Shown in pieces: positions 45,161 to 56,771 of a stretch of 64,000 bases of DNA. The DNA comes from Bradysia coprophila (taxonomy: Eukaryota; Arthropoda; Insecta; Diptera; Sciaridae): positions 2,744,738-2,808,737 of the forward strand of contig NW_023503292.1 of assembly GCF_014529535.1 (NCBI RefSeq), given 5' to 3'. The notes below the pieces were generated by a model. The model searched no databases. It worked only from the letters and a program-made list of their open reading frames with translations, and was not told the DNA's origin. The stretch's first letter is position 1; each line of letters begins with the position of its first letter. The position numbers and the translations under genes are program-made.

Positions 45161-45483
45161 CATTTTTTTTATTGATTAAACCCTAAATTTGTATCAAAGC
45201 ATGAATAAAGACACGATCTAAGATAAATTATAGATGTAGAACAATACTCAGACTAAAAATAAATTTACATTTTTCCGTTCGCAAATTCTTCTGACGAAAT
45301 CTAAGTTTCCTACTATTAAAATGCTATTTGCAAAAAATGTAAGAAACTTAACATGCAAAAATCTGTAGCTGTGGAAAAAACCATTCAAATTTCAAATCTG
45401 TTAATGCGCCGGTTAATTAAACGCATCCTTTACTATCTGACAGATTGAAATTTTCAACTGTCTCGAAATACTAAAAAGCAGAG

Positions 45484-45744
45484 AGACATAAGCATAACCA
45501 TTACGTTTCTTTGAAACAAAACTATTTGCTAACCCCACTTGCTTTCGAGACTTTAGGTTGCATGGGTCCGGAAACGAAGAAATTTATTGATAAATTGGGC
45601 TCTTTAATGAAAAAGGCAACGGGTGAGGTAAAATCAAAAGAATACCTTCTGCAAAGAATTTCCATCGCAATTCAACGTGGTAACGCTGCTTGTATTTTGG
45701 GAACATTAGGGAAGAAGAAGATCGATGATATTTATTTACTGTAG
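45484..45744 (+). pseudogene. Tail fragment of an R2/NeSL-like LINE protein
   Basis: Reads KHNHYVSLKQNYLLTPLAFETLGCMGPETKKF to AIQRGNAACILGTLG and a stop. This is clearly homologous to the C-terminus of the LINE at 56865 (KHNHYKSLKENYLFTPLAF). The 3' UTRs also resemble each other (AAAGATCG, GGCTGC, TTGTGAGCA, AATAAA). Only the last 80-odd codons are present. It is a second, diverged member of the family. Confidence 0.85.
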
Positions 45745-45980
45745 TTTTTAATTTTTGAGAAAAGATCGATGTTTTACCGGCTGCGCCATAATTGTGAGCA
45801 GTCTTTTTTGTCGCATTTAAAATAAATATCTAAAAACTGTGCATTTCATTTTTGAACAAACTGTAATCCCGAAAAAATTACTTTTTCAAAGAAATCCCCT
45901 CGGACCTAAAAATTCTAATCCCATATTTTTGTCTGTGTGTGATTTATTGATTTCTGGTTGATTTCTCACATGACCGCATC

Positions 45981-46768
45981 TAGAACTGTGCGCCGGTCTC
46001 AGCCGATGAGGTCGGCTGCTAATTTGACGCCGGTAGCTATCGGCGGCCGGCTATGTCAAAAAATAAGTCGGCGGCGGCGTCAGCGGCTAAATCGATATAA
46101 CTGAATAAAAGATCCAAAAGTTTTCAAAAACTCGATTTATTGAAGGTAGTCGATAGAAATTTCAAACAAAGTGACGTAATTTGTAGAGGAAGGCTGCTTT
46201 TTGTTGGATATATTAGTGATGTAGAAGGGAATGTTTAGACCTAAATTGAATTCAGTTTCGAACCTGAACGTGACCTGTTTGGAGATTTCACAGCGGATAA
46301 GTTCACTGATATCGGCACGTATAAAATATTTTTTTTTTACGATTTTTTTACTAAAGTCATAGTTGTTATGTATTAAAATCTTAAATTTAAAAATTTGTTT
46401 GCATTGCTTAGCAAAAGGCACGCCATTCTACTAATCCAGCAATGAAAAAATTTGTTTTGCTACTAGTCATCGGATTAGACAGTGTTCTTTTTGCCAACAT
46501 TGAAAGTGTCGACATTTCCTTAGCATAGTTCTTCTAAAAAATCGGATATTGTCGACCTTTACATTACCAGCAAGTGATAGTAAATAGTGAATCTCACGGT
46601 CGCCTTCATTTTCTGATCTACGTCTGTCTGGCGTGTTGAAGACTTGAATGTTTTTCGACCATTTCTTCAACAAACTTTGATGAGGATTTCAGCCGATACA
46701 GCCGCCGACCAAACGTCGACCTAAAATCGGCTGGCGTGGCCGGCGCGGCCGGCCGGCGCACAGTTCTA
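45981..46768. mobile_element. Non-autonomous hAT element, 788 bp, GC-rich ends
   Basis: Ends TAGAACTGTGCGCCGG and CCGGCGCACAGTTCTA, flanked by an exact 8-bp duplication, ACCGCATC (45973-45980 and 46769-46776). Subterminal regions are rich in CGGC/GCCG repeats (CCGATGAGGTCGGC, CGGCGGCCGGC), unlike the AT-rich surroundings. No transposase ORF. Confidence 0.92.
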
Positions 46769-46776
46769 ACCGCATC

Positions 46777-47078
46777 TTGTTCGTAAATCGTATTCGAACC
46801 AAATTAATACAAAAGCGTGATTTCAAGCAATCAAATTATAGTCGGAAAATTCTTAGCAACAGTGTCATCGTTCAATCCCCAGTATTATTGTTTAGTCCTA
46901 TGTTTAATCCCGGAAGAAATTACATTTTTGTCAATTTTTAGCGAATATTAAAAATCTAATCCCGAAAGAATTACGTTTTAAAAGCAATCCCCTCTGAACT
47001 AAAAATTGTAATCCCATATTTATATCTGTGAATTAGGAAATAGCGATTTCATGTAAACAAACTCACCTCATCGCTATA
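46777..47078. other. Non-coding stretch with repeat similarity
   Basis: AATTGTAATCCCATATTTAT at about 47005 resembles sequence near 45920 (CTAATCCCATATTTTTGTCT), suggesting the same repeat family as 43.7-45.9 kb. The boundary is unclear. Confidence 0.35.
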
Positions 47079-47262
47079 GGTTTCTTCCAAGGCCGTTGAA
47101 AATGTCAATCGTCATCCACAGAGAAGCCAACACAACCTCATTTTGAAGTTTTCACGAACAAATTTGTTTAAGTTGCGGTTATGTTTGCTTCTGTGGATGA
47201 CGGTCGGTTGTTTTCGGTCTGTCAAAATTCGTTTTTACTGTACGATGGAAGAAACCTATTTC
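47079..47262. repeat. Imperfect inverted repeat
   Basis: ATAGGTTTCTTCCA and GTCATCCACAGA on the left reappear inverted as TCTGTGGATGAC and TGGAAGAAACCTAT. The open frame across it (47181-47423) is therefore probably not a gene. Confidence 0.5.
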
Positions 47263-47596
47263 CTCCGGTTTTTATGGACAGATCATACCTGGTTTGTACT
47301 TTCATGGCATACTACAACGATGCATACTTCTATGCATGTATGTACAATACAAAAATAATTTGCGATGACAATGATCCGTTCTGGGAATTGGCTCAGCAAA
47401 TCGAATGGCCATATTATAAATAGGAAATGAGTCTTGAAATAATGTTATTGAGCACAACACTCGATTTACATCATCTTTGATGATCGGATAACACACAAAT
47501 ACGCACAATTGAACTTGAAATTTACTTAAAATGTTGACACAACAATATGTGAGTATGATTACAACACGTCCAGTCAGCGTGAAGGTCTGTACTGTG

Positions 47597-47628
47597 CTTA
47601 TGTTCCATGTTGTAAAAGGGAGCATAAG
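47597..47628. repeat. CTTATGTTCC mini-hairpin, fourth copy
   Basis: CTTATGTTCCATGTTGTAAA then AGGGAGCATAAG; same form as the cluster at 34804. Confidence 0.6.
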
Positions 47629-48796
47629 GACAATTGACTATTCACATGTGAGTGCGAATAGTCATTTCGTATAAAAATGTTGAAAATCAAAGTAATCTTG
47701 CATTCAATCTAGCAAGTGTTTCATCAATCTAAATTTGCTTCATCTGTTTTGAGTTCTTTTGACTGAGTTTCACTTCTTTTTTCATCATATCTTGAATTCC
47801 AAGGAATTCAAACAAAATGCAAATTTAGCGTTTTTTGTTACTTCAATTTGTTTCAATGAGTTTATGCTTATTATTTTTGTGAAGTTGTTGTCGTTAGTTT
47901 CACTAAACATTTTGGTATGCGATTGCACTGCTAGTGGTCAATTTTGTGATATATACAGTGAATGTAAGTGTAAAAATAGTATAGTCGTGTTAAAAATGTC
48001 CGTTGGAAAAAACGGCATTATCCAGTAGCTCGTAAATTTTCTTAAGAGAAATAGTGGCGTAAAATAATTCGTAAAAAAAAGTTTTTATAAAGAATTACCT
48101 CTGCTACACAATAGCATTTTAAAATTGAGCCACAAATGAACATTTCATATCTTCATTGAAAAGAATTAGAAATTTTTTTAAATTTATAGCTTTAACGGGT
48201 GACTTTCGATTATTATTCCCTTGACTGAAAGTCAGGGTCTTACAACAGAAAATACGATATACCGAAAAATGTGGGTAACAAAAAGGTTCACTGTGATTGA
48301 AAATGTATGAAATGCTATGAAAAACGTTAAATGTGGGTAACTGTTTTTCGTTGAGGGCACGATAACTTGAGTAATTCTCAACCAATTTGGATGATTCTTT
48401 TTTTTTAAATACGTGGAATTAAAATCCCGAGTTCGAAGATGGGCTATGTAGGACTAAGGATCTGGAAGCTATCCGAGAAAAACGGGATTTTATACTGTTG
48501 ATCATAGCCTCAATTAAAAAAGATTGCTTTGATGAAATTTGATTTTGTTTGGTAGTGTGGGTAAATCATATAAGTTTGTTTTCGATGTGCATGAAACTAG
48601 TAGGATGAATAATTTCATTATTATTGACATCTTGATAGTTGACTATCAAATTTGATGTAAATGTAAGAAATTTTAATTAAAAAAGTTAAATTTTTGCAGG
48701 CAATATAGGATGAATTATTCTCAACTAATTGCTGAAGATTTTTTTAAACTCATGGAATTAAATGAATCAAAGAGAATATTGTAAAAATTTTACGAG
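47629..48796. other. Non-coding stretch
   Basis: AT-rich; no feature supported. Confidence 0.4.
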
Positions 48797-48845
48797 TGTG
48801 AAGTTTGCGGCCAGAGCGAAGCGAGGGCCGTAATTCACACGAGTC
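48797..48845. repeat. Hairpin GTGTG...GAGCGAAGCGAG...CACACGAGTC
   Basis: GTGTGAAGTTTGCGGCC pairs with GGCCGTAATTCACAC around AGAGCGAAGCGAG. The outer AAAATTTTACGAG and CTCGTGAT...AAAAT-type sequences extend the pairing loosely. Confidence 0.6.
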
Positions 48846-49239
48846 GTGATATTTTATTCACGATTGAAGGTTTTGTGAATGGGAAATAGAGGGATTATTT
48901 TTTCTCGGTCTACCAATAAATTTCTCCTTTTACAAATATTTTAAATCCCTTTACCATTATATCGTCGAAATTGATACCAATTTACCGAAAGTATTGGTAA
49001 GATGAGTTATTTTTAACGATGAACCAAAAGCTAATAAAGTTCATTTATTACCATGTCACCATGTGAAGGTGTATTAAGTACCGGGGGACTTCCTTTTTTG
49101 TACAAAAGTGTAAGAGATGAACATCTATCGCTTTTTTTATTTTGTAAAAAAAATCTCTGTCTACATTCACAAAACATTACTTCGCATCAACTCTGATGTA
49201 ACAAAAAGGCAATCAAACAGAATAATAAACAGTCCATAC

Positions 49240-49290
49240 GAGTGGGAAGTTTACGGCCAGAGCGATAGTGCCGTAATCTACACGAGTCAC
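49240..49290. repeat. Second hairpin of the same form
   Basis: GTGGGAAGTTTACGGCC, loop AGAGCGATAGT, then GCCGTAATCTACACGAGTC. Confidence 0.55.
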
Positions 49291-51129
49291 ATTTTATTTA
49301 TGATTTTCGGTTGATTGAAAATCTTGAAAATTGAAAATTTCTAAGAAAATTGAGAACTCAAAAAGTTGGCCAAAAATCATTCCACCTTACGCTCGATGGT
49401 TTCCAAAGAATTTTGTTTTGTCATATTTTACTGTCATTTGCCTGGAGCCATTAATATAGTAATATATGTATTAAATTTGACAAGTCTTTATGAATACAGT
49501 TGAAAAAATAATCTGGAATCAGTGATGCTTCTGAAGCTTAACAATAAAAAATGAAAATGCAATGAAATTGATCAAAAATACATTTAGAAAAGTGTCAGTC
49601 AAGGGACCTGACCCGCCCAAAAGGTGGGACCTAGTTTTATATTTTTGCAAAAAGAAGAATTCGAAATATGAAGAGAATGATAACTTCGAGCATAAATGAA
49701 CAATAAGGCTATGTCCCATCCAATAAAAGGAAGAAATTAAAATGTTGAGTTTTTATGTGGTCAGATATTACGGCTGTTTATTATAAAAGCATGTTTGTTC
49801 AATTTATCTTTAAACTGTCAATTTGCTCAGAAATTTTAGAAAAAAAGATTATTTGAAAAAATCTTCATGGGTGGTATATAATTTCAATGATGACATAGTA
49901 ATGTTAAATCTATTGAACGCAACCACAGAGAGAAAATAGAAACGAGTACACCACATCGATCAATAAATATTTTTTGGATGGACATAAAAATTTGAGAGAC
50001 AATGACAAACATGTTCATATTCCGAGTGTGCCCTTTTTGGTTAGGCTTCTAAAATCACAATTTGGATTAGAGTGGGCTTCGAAATAAAATCGTCCCGTTC
50101 CCACGTAAGAATATTTCTGGTGCAAGGCTCCTGACATTTTCTATATATTAATGGTGTGAGCTAACCATAATAATATTGTTACAAAATTACAAAAATCTAG
50201 ACTATGTTTGTCTTATTGCACCATCAATCATTCGACATCTTTGTCATTTCAGATAAATATTTATTTATTTATTGTTACCAAAACGAAATCATTTCCGATA
50301 TTTTACCTCCTGAAAGTTATTGTAAAGTCTTACAATAAATACAAAAGTTCATCCTCACTTCAAGCTGAGATCTACTGAAGTTACCATTCAATGGTTATAA
50401 TGAAAACTACTTCCGTATAATGCAAGTACAAAAAGATCATTTTCATGGACAATTTGTATGACTTTTGTTGCATCAAATTATTTCTATATATTTTAGCTGT
50501 TTACATAGTATACATTATAAACATTTGCTCCACACCAAAACTGGGCTCATTGTGCGTAATTCTATTTTGTCATGTAATGCAATCAAAACATTAATAGTAT
50601 ATTTCAACATAACCCAATACGCACAAGGTGTGTACGTACACCGAGGGCAAAGCCACAGTCAGAAACAGCGCAGACCACCCAAAGAGCGCATCGAATCTAA
50701 TGGGAAGTTGGTTGACGAGGTATGTACAGGTAGAGTTTTGTTACTATGATAAGGTCATAACATAAAAGTGAAAGTTTAACCTGTCACATACGGCTATTCA
50801 TCTAACGACGACTAAAATATTTACAAACTCTGTGTAATATGATCCTTTATATAGTAAAACGCATGTTAAAAAAATTTAAGTACAAGATTTGAAATCGACA
50901 AATTGAAAATATTTTGATCGATTGAAGTAATAGATCCGATAATAATACTGGTCATATGTCTGCCGTCTGTAACAGATTAATATAGCCTCGCCAATGCAAA
51001 GCGGGCCTTCGGCTCTCGTCGCAACTTCTTGTTCTCGGTAGTGACCGTTTTCCCATAGTAGATGACAATGAGCTATTGTTCATTGTGCAAATGTAGCAGA
51101 GACAAGTTTACGCTTCTTTCACCTACGTT
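49291..51129. other. Non-coding stretch
   Basis: No gene supported. A frame at 50465-50749 ends just before a GTATGT that could be a donor, but nothing else supports an exon. Confidence 0.35.
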
Positions 51130-51476
51130 CAGAGAAATGATAAGCACAGCGCCTCACGGCTGGGAGAAATGATAAGAACGGCGCCTCACGGCTGGGAGAA
51201 ATGATAAGCACGGTGCCTCACGGCTGGGATAGAACACGCCTGACGGATTTTTTCTGAAAAATTTGAAGACGATGCGACCAGAACGTCAATAATATTGTCA
51301 AGCTATAAATGACGTTAACGAAAACAAGATATATTGTTACTGAAACCAAACTGTCAAAATTTTACATACAAATGTTAAAATAGTTTGACAGTTCAACCGT
51401 TCTATGAAAAAAGCAGTCAGGCGTGTTCTATCCCAGCCGTGAGGGGCCGCGCTTATCATTTCTCTGTCTACGTCAA
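51130..51476. mobile_element. hAT-type foldback (CAGAGAAATGATAAGC family), 347 bp
   Basis: The left end CAGAGAAATGATAAGCACAG is followed by two further partial copies of the end (GAGAAATGATAAG at about 51166 and 51199). The right end is GCGCTTATCATTTCTCTG. GATAGAACACGCCTGACGG pairs inside. The flanking octamers CCTACGTT and TCTACGTC match at 6 of 8. Same ends as the 60-bp element at 15473. Confidence 0.8.
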
Positions 51477-51579
51477 ACAAACTGTCCAATGTTGTTGTAT
51501 TTGGTTTAAGTAGTTCTTGTTAACAGTATGTCTTGTTCCTAGAGCGCTCCACAGTGCATCATCAATCCGATGAACTTAT

Positions 51580-51813
51580 TCAATTTTGGAATTCTTGCGA
51601 TTCTCGCAAAAATAGCATTGTTATTTCTTGATAAATATCTAATTTCGACTCAATTCGTCTACTCGATCCTCTCTTCTTGAACGTATTCCTACTACCACTA
51701 CTTCTAACAACATCCTTAATTTGAATAATGATGTCGTTCCTGTAAATATCTGATGATGGATTCCAAATGTTGGATGAGAATTCTAATCTCGATCTAACAT
51801 AGGCCATGTACAA
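51580..51813 (-). pseudogene. LINE reverse-transcriptase C-terminal remnant
   Basis: The translation MAYVRSRLEFSSNIWNPSSD resembles the YVRSxLEYxSxVWxP motif after the RT core of Jockey/CR1-type LINEs. The remainder is unrecognisable and no flanking RT is left. Confidence 0.45.
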
Positions 51814-52108
51814 TATTCCATTTGAAAAATGCTTGTTGCAACAGACGTGCTACGATACTTCAAATTCATTTATTCACCGCCAAATATTATCAGCTGAATA
51901 CAATACAGTACAGAGTTAAACATAGCTAACGCCGACCCGTACGAAACACCTATTCGTATCAAAAGCCTTTAATGTGAAACTCTTCATTTCTCTTACTTCA
52001 TTTTCTTCTCTGCTGAAAAACTATTCTCCCTTTAAAATCACTTACATTATCCCCTCTTTGCCTTGTTATCATATACAACTAAATTGCCGGAGGCAATATA
52101 GACAGCCC
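51814..52108. other. Non-coding spacer
   Basis: Nothing recognised. Confidence 0.35.
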
Positions 52109-52981
52109 CGTACGAAGTCAAATTTCATAAATTCCTATTAAACAGCTATATACCGCTATATTTAACTATATTTCACTATAAATAAACATTTCACAGATAA
52201 ATATATGCTATTATATAGCTCTATATGCCTGTATATAGCTCAATATAGCTGTATATAGGTATATAAAGATGTCCATATATGGAATCCCTGAAACCCCACA
52301 CACATAACAAATTATTTCCATGTTAACAGAAACTCTCTAAGTACCATTTTTCCCAAGATATATCACTTTTAATAAAATCCAATATGGCCGCCGGCAGCCA
52401 TTTTGTTAGGAGACCGGAAATTTTACCGACGCTTTACATTCGTTAATACCTTTCAAACAAAAAAAAATCATGAAATTCGGTCAAAATTTACTCGAGATAT
52501 TGACAAAATACTCCACGTTCACTGTACAGCCGAGTAGCCATATAAGAGCTCACTCCAAGAGACCTAGCTCACGCTCAGGAGAACATAATTTCATAAACTT
52601 TTTTTTCCCCTGATTGGTACGGTCAATACCTATCTAATAAAGCTAAAACAGACGACATATGTTCAAATGTGGCCGACCTACAAGCTAAAACTGCTTGCCG
52701 CCCTGTGCCTGTTTCACACCCAAGGGGTCATCAGATTTCCATAAACTTTTTTTTTGTCGATCGGTATTGTAAATACCTTTTATTTGACGTATCACTGACA
52801 AGTGTAGTGCTTAAATGTCTGGAGATATCGTCGAAAAACACTTAGGCACTTATTGGGCCCCAGCTCCGGAGAGGTCGATCCGAAATCACCCATCTTCGAA
52901 CTTAGCCTGTCTTTTGACATTACCAAACGAGGAAAAAAAGAATTTTAGAAATCGGATGTGTTTTACTCAAGTTAGAGAACT

Positions 52982-53037
<56 letters not shown>

Positions 53038-53038
53038 A

Positions 53039-53092
<54 letters not shown>

Positions 53093-53240
53093 GGACATTT
53101 TTTTTTCTCACTGATTTGGCATCTCTAGACAACCACAATAGGTTTCCCCTTACTCAGGGAGTCCAATTCGACGTGTTACAAACGTATGCGTAAACCTATA
53201 AGACCCCAGTACTTCGTATGGGTCTAACCAGTACTTCGTA
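52109..53240. repeat. AGCCCCGTACGAAG-ended repeat with (CAGA)n, copy 1
   Basis: Begins AGCCCCGTACGAAGTC and ends near CAGTACTTCGTACGGGTCT, roughly inverted. Shares with 60270-61562 the blocks GATTGGTACGGTCAATACCT, ATTTACTCGAGATATTG, the CAGACAGACGGAC tail and the closing ACTTCGTACGGG. Contains the (CAGA)n microsatellite 52981-53095. No coding sequence. Confidence 0.65.
52981..53095. repeat. (CAGA)n microsatellite
   Basis: About 28 tetranucleotide units with a few CAAA and CGGA variants. The frames across it are shadows. Confidence 0.95.
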
Positions 53241-54945
53241 CGGGTCTAAAAATTCAAGTGTCAATTCGCCAATTGGTCAGCCAAATTTTAAATTTTTGAA
53301 ACAAGCTATCTTCGATATTATTGAGTTATAGCTCATTCGGTTCGTCGTTCAATTCTAGCGAACGGGTGTCTCCCATTTAAAAAAAAATAAAATCCATTTT
53401 GAGTGTAATGTGTCTAAGTGTCATGTGATGTCAGAAGGTGGTCAAAACATTTTTTAGCATTGTGGTGATTCCACAATATGCATTCATCAAAGATTGCCAT
53501 TGAATTGATTTGCATCATGTTGCCTTTGCATTCCCTTTACATACAGAGTTCATTCGAAGTACAATTCATTCCATTCCCGGCTTCGGCCGAAGACACATCT
53601 AGTGTTTTATTGTAGATAGACATACAATCTCTCTCTACAGCATTAACTTGAGGAAGGAGCAACACAAAAAGTTGAAACTTTGTAGTATTGTTGGCCTATC
53701 CACAGCCGACAGTTTGAGCCCACTCTGACTTCCGCACTCACCACCCATGGCCAGCCATCAGTCAAAGTATGGTTGGCTTGTTGTGAACGGCATAGTGAAC
53801 GGACGTGTTTATACGTCGCTCTCTGAAAGTGTTTCTTTTGTGCTTCTTTGTGTAAATAGATTTGTGATTTTGTCTAATTTTGTGCTGCTTTTTGATGATT
53901 TCGATGTTTTTTTGGCTAATTATGTGTGGTCAAATAGTGAAATAATTTAAAATTTATTGACAAAATCAAAATCGTTTGCTCGTGAACCACTTTTTCTTTG
54001 ATCAATATATACGGCTTGTACAATTCTATTGTTCTCTTTTGTTAACGGACATGTGCTTATGAACAGCGATGATTTTGTTTGGATTTACAATGAAATTTCT
54101 GGTACAACTGTTGTACAATCGTTCGAAAGAACTCTTCGCCGTATGGCTCTATGTCGGGACTCTTAATGAACCTGATTCTAATGATCCACGGATCTCTTGC
54201 CTGATGGCTCATGATATTATTGAATGTGTAAACTATCTAATTGTTATTTACAGCTGTAGCGGTACTTGGACTTCTTTTGAGCAAAACTAAGTTAAAATTC
54301 ATATTGAACAGTGAATTTGTTTTGTAAGGAAAATTTCCATTAGAAATGCAGTATGATATTTTTATCAAACGGTACAAACGGTACAGGCTTCTGTATACGC
54401 TTTGTACCAAAGCCAGTACAATGGGCCCAAACGGAGGCCCCCGTGCGTGCTCTATGCTAGTAGAGCGGCTTACTTTAATTAAAAAAAAAGGTCAACTTTC
54501 AAATAGTACTGCACCTCTGCAACATCATTGTTCTGATGGGCCGACTACATATTATGTTATCTGACCTCAGTCACCATCACATACCAAAATATTACCTCAG
54601 AAGCTTTGTGTTGCAGGATTTGCGGACCATTTGGAAAAAAATTGACCATTACAGCTGGAATAAAGGAGTACATTTGAACCAAATTCTCGTCCAAAATAGT
54701 TTTTTTTGTTAGTAACGTGTCTGGGGGACAATTCTAGCCCATAACAGATCGATTCCGAGGGACTCTTTATGAAAAAACGCTATTTTTATACATTTTATAT
54801 TTTATTCATTTTATACATCTTTGACTGTAGGGAAATGATGTACCGATGATGCAGAGTACAAATTGGAGAGGTTTTGCGATCATGGGCATTTCGAATATTT
54901 CACCTACGGCATAGTATAGATCGGTCAAGAACCCTTAAAAGAGTA
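53241..54945. other. Non-coding stretch
   Basis: Several short frames (53747-53950, 54069-54290) without domain, splice or homology support. No repeat recognised. Confidence 0.35.
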
Positions 54946-55129
54946 AGAAGTTTCATATCTCCGAACTTAGTCCAAGTCCAAAATTTAGAACCCGCCTCCT
55001 GTAGAAGAAAGGACCCGCCTCTTTTCAATTTAAGTTCATAATGTTAACGTTAAAGGTGTGTCTAATTTAAGTGAAATAGCCGTGTCTTTAAAACAGGCAG
55101 TCCATTTTAATAAAATAAAATATTTCTTA

Positions 55130-55505
55130 CCGATTCTGGACTGTCCAACTTTTTTCGCGAGTCTTATTTCTGGACTGTCCAACTTTTTCTTCGACTCTTA
55201 TTTCTGGACAGTCCAATTTTTTTCTTACAAATCAATTCTGGACTGTCCATATTTTTTCGCGAGTCTTATTTCTGGACAGTCCAATTTTCTACTTACGAAT
55301 CAATTCTGGACAGTCCAACTTTTTTGCGAGTCTTATTTCTGGACTTCCAACTTTTTTTGTGAGTCTTATTTCTGGAAAGTCCAATTTTCTTCTTACGAAT
55401 CAATTCTGGACTGTCCAACTTTTTTTGCGAGTCTTATTTCTGGACTGTCCAACATTTTCTTCGACTCTTATTTCTGGACAGTCCAATTTTCTACTTACGA
55501 ATCAA
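55130..55505. repeat. 34-bp tandem repeats, left arm of the foldback
   Basis: Units such as TTCTGGACTGTCCAACTTTT alternate a GCGAGTCTTATT type and a TTACGAATCAAT type. Each unit contains the near-palindrome GGACTGTCC. Confidence 0.9.
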
Positions 55506-55510
55506 TAAAA

Positions 55511-55740
55511 GGTTGAATTCCCTAGGTTTGGAACAAAACGCCTTTACGTTAAATTTCGTAAAAGGATGAATTCCCTAGGAACGAGCTAACGCCTTCACAC
55601 AGACTAATTATTAGACGATGCGAGAGAAAAAAAATTAACTCCTAAGTTACCGACACCGTTCCGGCGCCCGGCTCGCATTGCGGCCCTCCGCTTCGCTACG
55701 GGGCAATGGGCCGGATCGCTCGGCGTGTTAAAACACTTTT
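55511..55740. other. Central spacer of the foldback
   Basis: A GC-rich tract (about 55660-55725, with GGCGCCCGGCTCGC and GGGCAATGGGCCGG) stands out from the AT-rich surroundings. AATTCCCTAGG occurs twice near the left side. No ORF, no RNA gene recognised. Confidence 0.5.
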
Positions 55741-55764
55741 TATGTACAATTAAAATTGGTATTG

Positions 55765-56690
55765 GTTGGACAGTCCAGAATTGATTCGTAAGAAAAAAAT
55801 TGGACAAGAGTCGATGAAAAAGTTGGACAGTCCAGAAATAAGACTCGCGAAAAAAGTTGGACAGTCCAGAATTGATTCGTAAGTAGAAAATTGGACTGTC
55901 CAGAAATAAGACTCGCGAAAAAAGTTGGACAGTCCAGAATTGATTCGTAAGTAGAAAATTGGACTGTCCAGAAATAAGAGTCGAAGAAAAAGTTGGACAG
56001 TCCAGAAATAAGACTCGCGAAAAAAGTTGGACAGTTCAGAATTGATTCGTAAGAAGAAAATTGGACTGTCCAGAAATAAGACTCGCGAAAAAAGTTGGAC
56101 AGTTCAGAATTGATTCGTAAGTAGAAAATTGGACCGTCCATAAATAAGAGTCGAAGAAAAAGTTGGACAGTCCAGAAATAAGACTAGCGAAAAAAGTTAG
56201 ACAGTCCAGAATTGATTCGTAAGTAGAAAATTGGACTGTCCAGAAATAAGAGTCGAAGAAAAAGTTGGACAGTCCAGAAATAAGACTCGCGAAAAAAGTT
56301 GGACAGTCCAGAAATAAGACTCGCGAAAAAAGTTGGACAGTCCAGAATTGATTCGTAAGTAGAAAATTGGACTGTCCAGAAATAAGAGTCGAAGAAAAAG
56401 TTGGACAGTCCAGAAATAAGACTCGCGAAAAAAGTTGGACAGTTCAGAATTGATTCGTAAGAAGAAAATTGGACTGTCCAGAAATAAGACTCGCGAAAAA
56501 AGTTGGACAGTTCAGAATTGATTCGTAAGTAGAAAATTGGACCGTCCAGAAATAAGAGTCGAAGAAAAAGTTGGACAGTCCAGAAATAAGACTCGCGAAA
56601 AAAGTTGGACAGTCCAGAAATAAGACTCGCGAAAAAAGTTGGACTGTCCAGAAATAAGACTCGCGAAAAAAGTTGGACAGTCCAGAATCG
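55765..56690. repeat. 34-bp tandem repeats, right arm of the foldback
   Basis: About 27 units, more than twice the left arm. Three unit types (AAGACTCGCGAAAA, GATTCGTAAGTAGA, AAGAGTCGAAGAAA) recur in a higher-order pattern, with one block of several units duplicated (about 55880-56130 against 56340-56570). Confidence 0.9.
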
Positions 56691-56771
56691 GTATAAAATA
56701 TTTTATTTTATTAAAATGGACTGCCCGTTTTAAAGACACGCCTATTTCACTTAAATTAGACACACCTTTAA

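Noticed and set aside
47181..47423. 80-codon ORF reading MFASVDDGRLFSV
   Set aside because: It lies across an imperfect inverted repeat and has no recognised homology.
50465..50749. Possible exon ending before GTATGT
   Set aside because: Only a donor-like site was seen; no partner exon or conserved protein segment could be found.
52815..53138. TDRQ-repeat and SVCL-repeat ORFs
   Set aside because: Translations of the (CAGA)n microsatellite.
55660..55725. GC-rich tract taken for part of an rRNA or tRNA gene
   Set aside because: No rRNA core motif or cloverleaf could be read; it is only unusual in composition.
55058..56763. ORFs with repeated SNFFRESYFWTVQF-type segments
   Set aside because: Translations of the 34-bp tandem repeats in the foldback arms, not genes.
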